From: Entophlyctis helioformis
Lineage: Eukaryota; Chytridiomycota; Chytridiomycetes; Chytridiales; Chytriomycetaceae
Assembly: GCA_025526915.1 (NCBI GenBank)
Contig: JAHLKH010000001.1
Span: 124,001-188,000 of the forward strand
Direction of reading: 5' to 3'
Length of the DNA stretch: 64,000 bases
Shown: positions 1-9,700 of the stretch, in pieces
Layout of the letters: each line of letters begins with the position of its first letter
Position numbering within the stretch: the first letter of the stretch is position 1
The notes under the pieces: model-generated
What the model was told of the DNA's origin: nothing
Seen by the model: only the letters and a program-made list of their open reading frames with translations
The model's database searches: none
Translations under genes and position numbers: made by a program

Positions 1-802
1 GGGATCTCCTGGACACATCGCATGCACCGTCAACGACGCAGAACATTACATCAACGGCCATTTCGAACCTGCAGATTCACCAGTATGGCGGTAAGTCCTG
101 GGAAGTCTCCGCGGTTGTCCATGATCGGATAAGTATTGATGTTCGTGTTCACTCGCGCGATGGCGGAAATGCAGGCAAATCAAGTACTGGCCAGCAGTTT
201 ATAGCTGCTGGCGACGACGCAGGCACGCTGCACATTCTGGAGATCCCACGTAATTTGCAGAAACAGTCCAAGAATGAGGTTTGTTTTGTTCACAATGTCC
301 CGTTGCACGCTTCATCGTACTAGTTTGCTTGCACCAACACCTTGGCGTGCCTAGAAATCTGTGATTAGCGCCTTTTTCGAGAGAGAGGGTCGTCGGCTTG
401 CTTACAGCAACGGCCGCAAACAGCAACGCGTCCGCGAGCGCGCTGGATTTGAAGCAGCGTTGCTTGAGGCCACGGCATCTGTACGTTTCTGGAGATGTGT
501 GGCTTGGACATGTATGGCTTCAAAGCAGATCTGCCCGCCAAGCTCATTAACCATGCTGGCAACGATTGATCTGGAACCTCATTCCATGGCGCAATGACTG
601 ACAGGCTGCAAAGGCAGCGGCGGCAGCGGCAGCGGCGGCCCCCAAGCCAGAAGCAACAGCAGCAGTGGCGGCAGAAGGCCAATCAGCGCCTGCACCTGCA
701 ACGACCGCAGCCGACGACGAGGAAGACAAGGCAGAGCAAGAGTTTCTCAAGCTTGAGCGCGCATTTTTGGAGGCAGAGGGACTGATCGCCGCCCCGATCT
801 AG
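1..802 (+). CDS. DNAI3: Axonemal dynein intermediate chain, C-terminal part (DNAI3/WDR63, IC140 type)
   Basis: The 5' end lies outside the window. Four exons join in frame: 1-90, 175-278, 355-480 and 605-802, with stop TAG at 800-802. Seen: the end of a WD40 propeller (FIAAGDDAGTLHILEIP), then a charged helix (SAFFEREGRRLAY) and an Ala/Glu-rich tail ending in AEGLIAAPI. Known: DNAI3/WDR63 and Chlamydomonas IC140 end with this arrangement, a last blade followed by an 'FxRExxRLxY' helix, and are intermediate chains of the inner-arm dynein f/I1 complex in motile cilia. Inference: this is the DNAI3 orthologue. DNAI4/IC138 is less likely. The gene implies that the organism builds motile flagella. 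Confidence 0.78.
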
Positions 803-835
803 ATTTCATTCAACCAAAGCCTTTGATGGGCCAGT

Positions 836-2978
836 ATGTGGACTGGGCTCACCGATAATAAAGTTGAGGCGACCAGTGTTGACGCGGTTGGCAACAGACG
901 CGACAACACGAGCATGTCCTCGAAAGCGCCGTGGAACTCGAGCACCAAGGTGGTAAAGGGCGACAAGAAGCGGACACCCAATAGACAACAAGCTTCATCA
1001 TCGCCATCGCCGTCCCTGTCGTCTGCAGGCGGTCCTGCGGTCGCTGCAACAAGCGTGTCCGTAGCCCAAGCTGCAAGCACTGCACTTGGCCATTCGCCTT
1101 TGAAGCCTCTTCAAGCTGCCCACGCCTCGGGAGATGCAGTTCCTTTCATGACGGAGGCAGGCCTGGCGGGAGCTTCCGCATCGACAGAGTTGATGGCAGC
1201 AGGAGCAGTAGCAGCATCAGCAGCCAATCCTCCAGCAGCAAGCGCAGCCGCAGCAGCAGAGTCGACACACGGTGCAAACAGCACCGGAAAGCGCGGCAAG
1301 CAGCCTGGTCCCGGTTCAGTTGCAGGTCCAGTTTCCGGCCCAAGTCCAGTCCAACATGCTCCCCAGCCAACCAGAAGGGCAGCCTCTTCGCAACCGTCGA
1401 GCGGCCTGACGTCAGGCGGCGCAGGAACGCATTCTTCTGCGTCCCAACGGACGTCGGCCACGTGTGCCAATGCGGATCCACAAACGGACGCCGTCCATGA
1501 GTACGTTGAGATTATCACATCGCGCAACACAAACGATCGCGAACTGCGCGAGTCGCTTAGACGATTGCGGCACCTTATCCTGTCAAAAGGAATTCCAGAC
1601 ACTGCTCGAGTGGGTTGGGTCATGCTTGTTTGCGGTTGTGCAAGTCAGTCCAATAGACAGCCTAACCAACCGACTTGGACGATTGCATTGGTGGCAATGT
1701 GCAAACCACGTAGGAGAACAATGGCCATGGCTGCAACCTTCGCGGGCGTGTCTGGAAAGCACTGCTGAGCATTTACCGCGTGAATGCGCTGGAGTACGCG
1801 ACGCTTGTGCAGCGCGGGCCATGCTCTGTAGCAGAAAAGATACAAAACGACACGTTCCGTACACTCATGACAGACAAGGGATTCCAGAGTCGCGTCAGCA
1901 ATGACATGCTTCTTCGTGTCTTGAATGCCTTTGTTTGGAAAGCGCAGGGTATTTGCATTGCGTGGCCGGTGTCTGCTTTGGACAAGCTGAATTTGTCTGC
2001 AACATACTGACAGCTTCCGTCTGTGACATACTCGCACGCACGCCCGCACGCACGCATGTCAAGATCAACCGCCTTCACGCCTGCTGAATCTGCGCTTCTC
2101 GTATGTCCAGGGCATGAATGTCCTCTCGGCGCCATTCCTGTACGTGCTTCCTGAGCTCGACGCCTTCAACGCGTTTACGTCCTTTATCCAGCAGTCGTGC
2201 CCGCTCTATGTACAGCCTGCACTTGAGGGCGTGCATTGTGGTCTCAAGGTAATGCAAAATCATGCCATGCGCGGACCATCTGCAAGCCCATCTGCGATGG
2301 CCGCCTGCTTTGCAAGCATTCGCATTCCCTCAAGCCATTCACACACAATGTCCAGCTTCTTGATAGATGCCTCGAAGAGATAGATCCTAGCCTGTTTGCG
2401 TTCTTGAAGGCCAAGCAGCTGACAGCGACAGTATACGCGTTTCCATGTAAGCAAACACGGCTTGCTTACGATTCGTGGCATTCGACGAGCATGGCTGCCT
2501 TTGCGAGCCACTGACTGGCTGGTCTACATGCTCAGCGGTCATGACCTTTTCGGCATGTACGCCGCCACTCGATCAAGCACTGCATCTGTGGGATCTATTC
2601 TTGGCGTATGGCGTTCATCTGAACATCCTTTGCATAGTTGCACAACTGCTTGCCATGAAAACAGAGCTGATGAGCTCATCCAGGTAGGCAATCGCCTTGC
2701 GTTGGCTGTTCTCCTGCCGTAGCCCTGGTACAGCACCATACAAGCGTGCATCAATGCATGTCTAATCGCTGCTGTTCACAACACCATTGCGCACATGTGA
2801 TACGGAAAGCCCAATGCGGATGCTGAGGTCTTTCCCAGAGCTCGACGCACGCAAAATCGTATCAACAACAACAGCCCTCATTCCACGACTGCCGGAAGAC
2901 TTGTATGACCTTCTTGTGAGGCACACGTTCGACCCAATCGTGTGCGACATGCTTCTTCAGGAAGACGCAGAAAACTAG
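836..2978 (+). CDS. BUB2: BUB2/Cdc16-like TBC-domain GTPase-activating protein
   Basis: Six exons (836-1609, 1714-1948, 2064-2248, 2356-2446, 2536-2683, 2810-2978) join to 533 codons plus stop. The TBC domain covers roughly residues 225-500, with GIPD near the start, SYVQGMNVLSAPFLYVLPE, the LLDRCL segment, YAFPSVMTFSACTPPL and SPMRMLRSFPELDA. These match the Bub2/Cdc16 subfamily closely. Known: Bub2 with Bfa1/Byr4 stimulates the GTPase Tem1/Spg1 to control mitotic exit and septation from the spindle pole body. Odd: the first 200 or so residues are low-complexity Ser/Ala/Pro and unlike the short N-terminus of yeast Bub2. ATG 914 is an alternative start that removes 26 residues. The first splice junction (after codon CGA at 1607-1609) is the least certain. 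The gene converges with FOR20, 74 bp away. Confidence 0.85.
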
Positions 2979-3052
2979 TGGCGAGCTGCTCAAACATACG
3001 AGCGGTGCACACCAGTAAAAGCGATCTATCCGAAAGGAGCGTGGCGAAAGTG

Positions 3053-4027
3053 TCATGGACCCACTTGGGTGTGCTCGTCAATAAGAATAGAGTCGACAAG
3101 TAAGGATGTAGTCATGATGGCATTATTTCCAAGTGTCATTTCTGTATCAGTTCTGCTCAGCCCCTGCTGGATTGGGATCATGGCGGACCCAAAAGTCGCG
3201 CTGCTGATCTCCAATGCCAAGGCTACTGGCATCGTCATTGCTACTATGCTTCTGCGCATGGCGATGGCTGGACGATCGACTTGTATACCGTACTCGAGTC
3301 CTGCCACAGCTGCCGCTGCTTTCGCCGTATCGATAGCCGAACTTCCATGATCCACATCGCGAACAAGCCTGTCAGGATTCGCCTGTGTGCGGTGCTTGAA
3401 TGACAGTCCGTACAGCAAGGGCCTGGCGAGACAGGTGGCATTAGCGACGGTTGCGGACAGAAAGATGTGCAGCATCACTGATGCGGATCGACATATGCGT
3501 GCACTCACAGCTGCGGCTGGTACAGCTTGGGGTGGATCGACAGTTCTTGTGAGATATACTCACGCTCGGGTATGTCCTTTGGCAGGCCGGCCTCTGCGAT
3601 GACCAAGAAGGAGTGGCAGGACGAGGCGGTCAGCAACATGCCACAGCCGCAACACAAAGGCGGCCATTAATCCAAGCCTGCTCGGCGACACCGCCGACCG
3701 GCATGCATACCGGCAGAAAAGACAGACAGAGAATGGCCGTAGCCGTTGTATCTCAGGTACTCTCGAATGAGCTCATTGACAAGAGCAGTTTCTCGTGTGG
3801 CAGGTGGCGGTGGCTGAGCATCCTGTTGGGGTGGTGAGCACAAGGGTCGGCGAGCCAGCAAGCGGCGAGCGAGGCCTAACTGCATCCAACGCCTTGAACA
3901 CTTCGGCCCGCATGGCGGCTTCAAAGCGGGCCAGCACTCCTCTAGCAGCAAGGTTCTCCCTGAGTGCTTCGCACAGACACCATCGCATTGCGTCAGTCTT
4001 GGCGGCCGTTGCTTGGATGAAAGCCAT
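3053..4027 (-). CDS. CEP20: FOR20/CEP20-like centriolar LisH protein
   Basis: Four exons on the minus strand (4027-3881, 3822-3711, 3593-3509, 3422-3053) give 237 residues. Exon 1 holds a FOP/FOR20 N-terminal region (RAEVFKALDA). Exon 2 holds the LisH motif ETALVNELIREYLRYNGY. Exon 3 gives EAGLPKDIPEREYISQEL, and exon 4 starts with LPLLYGLSF, all in the order known for FOR20/FOPNL. Known: FOR20 sits at centriolar satellites and basal bodies, is needed for ciliogenesis, and is absent from fungi without flagella. Odd: exon 4 runs about 110 residues past the PLLYGL motif with no homology I recognise, so the tail could be mis-spliced or lineage-specific. It is followed in the same direction by no gene; BUB2 converges on it. 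S1P lyase lies 103 bp upstream on the same strand. Confidence 0.83.
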
Positions 4028-4129
4028 GGCACACCATCCTTGAGCTCTGCGAATCCTTCCGACGGCCCGTCCATCGTGTTTATTGGGAAAGAATGAGGGA
4101 TGGATGGCGGAGAGGCAATGGCACACAGC

Positions 4130-6316
4130 CTAGATCTTGGTGAGGCCATCCAGGAAGCCACGAGTCACGTCGGAGATGATGCGGCGGTCGGGCACCGAGG
4201 CGGCTGTGCCATAGATGGCCGCCACGTCACCCTTGCCGGCACTGGGGTCTTTACGCAGCGTCTCGACAGTGTCCTCAATGTCTGCAAGCAGATCGTCAAC
4301 AGCATTGACCGTCAAAAGTGTGCAGGCGATGTGGATGGACGGCGGCGCTTGCAGAATGTTCAGATGCCAGCCCTTGCGAGAGAGGATGTCGGCAACAGCA
4401 TAGGTCTTGATGGGCGCGACGGCTTCAAACGCCACCACGGACAAGAGTGGCTCACCCAAGACGCGGAGGCCGTCAATCTCGGACACACTGTGCACATTGT
4501 GTGTGTGTGTGTGTGTGTGGTGTGTGTTTGGAGGAGCAGCAGCCGGGTCAGACCGTGCATCGCAGCACAAGAGATATGCACGTGGGGATGATATGTCCAG
4601 AGAGTGTGTCACTGACCCAGCACGGATGCGACGCGCAGCACCAATAATGTCCTTGGCGGTCGAGGCGTAACCGTTCAGGCCAAACCGCAGCATGGCGGTC
4701 CAACAGCCAGCAATGAGCGCGCCAGGACGCGAACCTGCGATGGAGGGAGACCCGTAGATACCGCCGGGCCATTCTGTCTGCACAAAGTACTGGTACTTGC
4801 GGATATCCTTGGATCTGTAGAGCACAACCGACGTGCCCTTGGGAGCAAAGCCGTACTTGTGGGGATCGACTGAGATGGATGTCACGCCGTCGATGCGGAA
4901 GTCGCAGGGGTGGGGGAGTGGGAAACCAGCAGCTTCGGCAAACGGCACCAGGAATCCACCAAGACAGGCATCAATGTGCATGCCAATCTTGTTCTTCTTG
5001 GCAAGGGCAGCCAGGGCAGGGAGGTCGTCGATGATGCCGTGAGGGAAGCCAGGAGCAGATCCGACAATCATGACGGTGTTGAAGTTGATGGCCGCGGCGA
5101 CCTTGCTCACATCGACCTTGCCAGTGACGCTGTTCACGGGGATGTGCACAATCTTCATGCAGAAGTAAGCAGCGGCCTTGTCAAAGGCGGCATGGACAGT
5201 GATGGGCACAATGCTGCGACGAGAAAGCGGCCAGGCACGTCAAGGCCGGTTCATGCACCAAAAGTCAGCACGCGACGGCACCGCAGTTGAGAGGACTGGT
5301 GGCACGATAGTGGGCGTCGACTTACATCTCCGGCTCAGTGACGCCACGAAGCGCCTTGGCCATGTCGCGGTAGGTTTTGACAGCCATGAGGATGCTCTCG
5401 GTGCCGCCGGAAGTGACCGAGCCGCAGACGCCAGGCGGGCCATTGTACATGGCACCAACCATGGACACGATCTCGGCCTCCATCTTGCGGACACCAGGGA
5501 AGACCTCGGGGTGCAGGGGCTGTTGCGAATCGAGCCGATCCCAATGCGCGGCGCGTGGCCCAGTTTGCGGCATGTGATCAGGACGTGCACACGGACAGGA
5601 GATGGATGCACACGCAGCGGCGCTTACATTGGACACAACAAACATGCCGTAGGCTTCGGTGATGATGGAGGACAGGTCGTCGCCGCCGTGGTAGATGGCG
5701 CCAGAGACCCTGCCGCCCTCCCAATCGACATGGCCCATGGCCTTGTAGCGCGCGAGCTCAGTGCGCACGGTGCGGTCGCTCAGGCCCTCTTCGGGCAGCG
5801 TGATGTACTTGTGCTCGCCAGGCACATCGGGCACCATGGAGCGCTGAACGGCAGCAATCTGCTTATCGATCTCGGCCTGCACAATCCTGTCGACGCCTGG
5901 AACGCCTGCACGGAGCAAGTTGGAGACGGACTGTGGCGTCCGTTTGTCGACGGTGGTGAAGGGCCACAGGCGAGCGGGACGGGCGTGTGTGTGTGCATGT
6001 GTGCGTGTGTGTGTGTGTGGTGTGTGCGTGTGTGTGCATGTTGAGATGGAGCATCTGTTTGTTTGTGGCTGTCTGTGCAGCTGTCCAGTGCTGCCGCCTT
6101 GCCACTAGAGACGAGGGCATATGATGGTGCAGAGGGTCGACGCACCTGCCCAGCGGCGTGTATGAGGCTGCGGAGGGAGCCAAGGATGCCCTTGATTCTG
6201 TAGCTGCGGTACAGGATACGGATGGCGCGGGTCAGGAAGATGCCGAGCAGAATGTTCTTGAGCACCTCGACGGGCCGCATGCGAAGCAGCAGCGATATCG
6301 TCGCCACACTAGACAT
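4130..6316 (-). CDS. DPL1: Sphingosine-1-phosphate lyase (Dpl1/SGPL1)
   Basis: Five exons (6316-6146, 5930-5628, 5519-5326, 5213-4617, 4487-4130) join to 540 residues. An N-terminal membrane segment (ILLGIFLTRAIRILY, around residue 24) precedes a complete group II PLP decarboxylase fold. Visible motifs are HPEVFPGVRKMEAE, TSGGTESILMA and the PLP-lysine region SVDPHKYGFAPKG. The C-terminus is KGDVAAIYGTAASVPD. Known: the enzyme, in the ER membrane, splits sphingosine-1-phosphate into phosphoethanolamine and hexadecenal, the only exit from sphingolipid metabolism. Start: ATG 6316 was chosen; an in-frame extension to 6340 would begin with GTG. Two introns contain TG/CA microsatellites (about 4499-4527 and 5985-6043). 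Length and motifs are normal, so I expect a functional enzyme. Confidence 0.96.
4499..4527. repeat. TG/CA microsatellite in S1P lyase intron 4
   Basis: A nearly pure TG run lies immediately next to the polypyrimidine/acceptor side of the intron, on the minus strand as CA repeats ending in a GCACAG acceptor. Confidence 0.9.
5985..6043. repeat. Interrupted TG/CA microsatellite in S1P lyase intron 1
   Basis: Alternating TG runs broken by single CA/CG variants fill part of the 215-nt intron between exons 1 and 2 of the lyase gene. Confidence 0.9.
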
Positions 6317-6456
6317 GAGGCACCTGTGGTTGGCCAGCACATCGCGCCCATGGCCTGGCAGTCAGCAGCTTGCATAGACGGCCAGCGGGCGACTCATATC
6401 TGCGAGCGTGCGACCCACAAGAAGGAGACTTTAGTCAATGGGAGATCTCAATGAGG

Positions 6457-6515
6457 GGTGGGCAATAGGGCGAGGGATTGCCGGCAAACCGCCGGCAAAT
6501 GGCCCGACATTCAAA
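6457..6515. repeat. 59-bp dispersed repeat, copy A
   Basis: The 59 bases are identical, in inverted orientation, to 48255-48313. The core holds the perfect palindrome TTGCCGGCAA followed by a second GCCGGCAA. The copy lies between the 3' end of the FEN1-Fanzor gene (stop 6746) and the 5' end of S1P lyase (6316). Its left edge, GAGGGGTGGGCAA (from 6453), also appears at 16401 and 38959. Confidence 0.9.
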
Positions 6516-6745
6516 CAATTGCCAAGCGTTTTGGAATTGGATTCGACCCGAGAGGCGTCGAATGCAAGCAAGCACATCACACGATTGAAGGTTCGAGTCA
6601 GCAACGAGCATGCAACGACAGGCGGGCGAGGCACATCCAACGAGATGCTCACCTTGCACCATTGTTTGAACAATGATGTGATAAGTGACCCGTTAGGTCG
6701 ATCGGGAGGTGCCCCGATTCAAAGTGTTGGTGGTTGTGCTGGAAG
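6516..6745 (-). other. Structured 3' flank of the Fanzor gene: candidate guide-RNA region
   Basis: The 230 bases downstream of the Fanzor stop have no convincing reading frame. They contain two small inverted repeats. One has 7-bp arms ATTCGAC/GTCGAAT with a 9-base loop at 6541-6563. The other has arms CATTGTT/AACAATG with a 2-base loop at 6660-6675. The palindromic 59-bp repeat follows directly. Known: TnpB/Fanzor guide RNAs (omega RNA) usually start in or just past the 3' end of the nuclease gene and extend into the element end. That this stretch is such an RNA is inference only. Confidence 0.3.
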
Positions 6746-9700
6746 TCACATGGAGTGACGTGCTGTGTCCATGGAGGATGCTGCTGCGATGCTGTTGACA
6801 GGCTGACCGGCTGGCGTGTGCGTCAAGTAGAGCGGCCGGTGTCCAAAGAGCAGATGCCCCAGTGCGACCATTCCGATGTTGGTGGCTCCAAGCACGTCGC
6901 GGTGGTAGACAGTCTCGCATGGTATGCACTCGTAGCGTCGCAGGTTGGTGCGGTTCTTGTCTGGGATCCGTTGCTTGCACTGCGGGCACATCTGGCTGGT
7001 CAGGTTCTCGTTGCAGCGGTAGATCTGTGTGTGTGTGTGTGCATGATTGTGTCAGTTGGTGCACAGATGGATGGATGGATGGACAGTGTGGCATCAGACG
7101 CACATAGGCATATCCAGACGACCGCAGATGCCTGATGAGAAACCTCTCAAACACAGCGTGCCGGCCACCTTGGCCTGTAAAGTCGATGCCAAATGCCCAC
7201 ACAACGGGAATGTTGTCCTCTGTCGACTTTGTTCGGTCGACAGGGAGGCCTTGAGATGCAGCTGATGCGCGCTCTCCAGTGGTCGAGCCTGCCAGATTCA
7301 TGATGCCCTCAAGAGCGTTTCCGCGAATAGACGTGCTGTTGCTGCGCATGGTGAACCGCTTGGCCTTGACCTTCTGTGGAATGCCATGCCATGCCATGCC
7401 ATCCAGTGTAATCAGCAGGCGATCAAGCAGCATGGCGGCCATGCCAATGGACATCCAGAAACAGAGAAAACGTACCCGTGCATTCAGGAATGGCGTGCAG
7501 TACGCATGGCAGCGCAGATCCCAAAAGGCTCTCTCGCCAGGCTTGACGTTTGGATCGGCATGCTTTGCTGTCTTGAATGCAATGGCCTCGTGGACGTCCG
7601 CAGCCTTGGCATATCGATTGTTGAGCCTGGCGCAAGAGGCAGGCGCTGTGAGTTGATCTGGTCAAGAGTGCGCGTGGCAGAGTCATTGCATGCATACCAC
7701 CGCTGAAGGCTGTGCTCGGCTCGTGCCATGCCAGAGGAGAGCACGTAGTTGGCCTCGAGCGTGTATGTCTCCTCCTTGACATTGACCAGCATGCTGGACG
7801 CGCCATACAGGTACCGCTGGCCCCAATCAAAGCTGACAACGCGAACAAAGTCCTTGTCGGCGAGCAGCTTGTTGGCATCAGCAACATCGGGCAGTCGCTG
7901 CGATGCATTAAAGTTGCGCTGAGCCTGCCATGCCATGACATGAGTGAAGAATGCACAATGCATGTGCACCAATGCGCGAGGTTGGCATGCAAGTGGCTTA
8001 CAGGATTGGTTGCTTTTGGCTTGGCAGCTGATGGGTCGGCTTGATTGGCGGCTGTGGATGGCATGTCAGTTGGTGTGGACAACAAGTGTGCGTCTGCATT
8101 GGCACAGCAACTCACATGTGACATCCATGTGGTCAGGCTCGATAAATTGACCATTCAAGGCATTAAGGATGCCAACAGCAGCATCAGCAAGACTGGGCTG
8201 CTGGGCTGGAGACGCCGCGTTGGGATCTGCAGAGCAAGGCAGTGGTCAGAATCAATGCATGCACCAAAGCATCCAAGCACAGCACATACTGCGAGGCGAC
8301 TCTGGACGGTCTGTGCGGCAGTCCAGTGCCAGCTGATAGACCGTGTATCCATCCGTCATGATGCTGCCTTGTCTGATCACTTGCTTTGAAGCCACCAGAG
8401 GCTGAGAATCAACCGCAGCCTCATCACCCTCGGCCTGCGTTGGACGGCGTCGATTCTTGGGGCGGAGGCCGGGCAGGAGGATGTCAAGGATGGCCAGCTC
8501 CTTGCTATTGCTGAAGGCCGTTCGGATGTCATTGTTAGTCGACTCGAGAGTCAACGTGCCATCTATGTAGTTTTGGATAAAAGTGGAGTGTCAGCATCAA
8601 ATAGCATTGACGTGGCATAGACACATGCAACTTACCAACTGTGGCCAGGAGCTCCTCTTGCAATGCTTGGAGGACAGGATCGCGCTTGCCCTGGATGCGA
8701 TCCCTTTGCTGCCCCACCACCGCCCAAAAGAGGGTGGCCTCGGTGATGAGGACAAAAGGATCGCGGCTTGCTGGCTGCGGACAGAGCTTCATCACCGAAG
8801 TGCCAGCAAGCTTGAGGAGTTGGTAGAAGCGTCCAATGTCCGATGTTGACGTGCTGCGCACAATCGCCTGAATCGGATGCAGCTCTTGCGGGATCTCGAT
8901 GGCGTCCCCGTCCTGTGCGGCTGGTGGTGTGTCCTGCGAGGCATCCGTGGCGACAGGGGCAGTAGTCTCGTCCTTTTGCCTCTTGGATGCACTGCCATCA
9001 GTGGCCAGCAGAAGCTGTGACGCGGTCCGCTTGAGACTTGGGGCGGGAGGAGCGACATCCTGAGCGGCGTCCATGGCGTCGTCCATGGCGTCGTCCACGA
9101 TGGCCGGCAATGGGGCGTCCTGAGCAGCGTCCTGGGCAGTGTCCTGAGTGGCGTCCTGAGTGGCGGCACACCTGGCGACCTTGGTGGTCTCAACGGTCGC
9201 AAATATGGCATCGACCCACACTGCAATCTGCTCAGAAGTCGCAGCAGGCATTGCTCTCTGGGCTGCGACCAATGCCAGCTTTGACCGGTTCTCGATGAAG
9301 TGCTTGGCGAGTGTGGCGCTCACCTCCCTCGCCAGGTTGCTGAATATGTCGCCGCTCGCGGTCAGCAGGGTGTTGACAAGCCGATAGGGCACAGCTGCCT
9401 GCTGTGCATCAGCCCGTTGTGAATTGTCTGGGTGTGAGCTCGACCACCATCTGGTCGGATGCCGCGCGCCTGCCTTCCACTCGGCCTTCCGCGCGTCGTT
9501 CTTGGTCGTGCCCTTCTGCCGCGCGTCGTTCTTGGTCGCGTTGGCTCTCTTGGTCGCATTGGCCTGCAACGTGCTCGGCGTCCAGCAACGATGGATCATG
9601 AGCTGGGCGATGGTCACGAGCCAAGCATTGAGCTGGAGCATGTTGGACTGCGGCTGCTCCATCCCGCTTCCAGTCAACACATACGACACGTGCCGGAAGA

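Noticed and set aside
547..750. Ala-rich minus-strand frame
   Set aside because: Shadow of the Ala/GCN codons of the dynein intermediate chain tail.
6590..6599. GGTTCGAGTC, a tRNA B-box-like sequence beside repeat copy A
   Set aside because: No A box at a proper distance and no cloverleaf; a similar GGTTCGACTC near copy B also lacks a tRNA body. A tRNA-derived SINE cannot be supported.
6746..7024. Bacterial TnpB or IS607 contamination
   Set aside because: The gene has 17 spliceosomal introns and the rearranged catalytic glutamate of Fanzors, and lies between ordinary eukaryotic genes.
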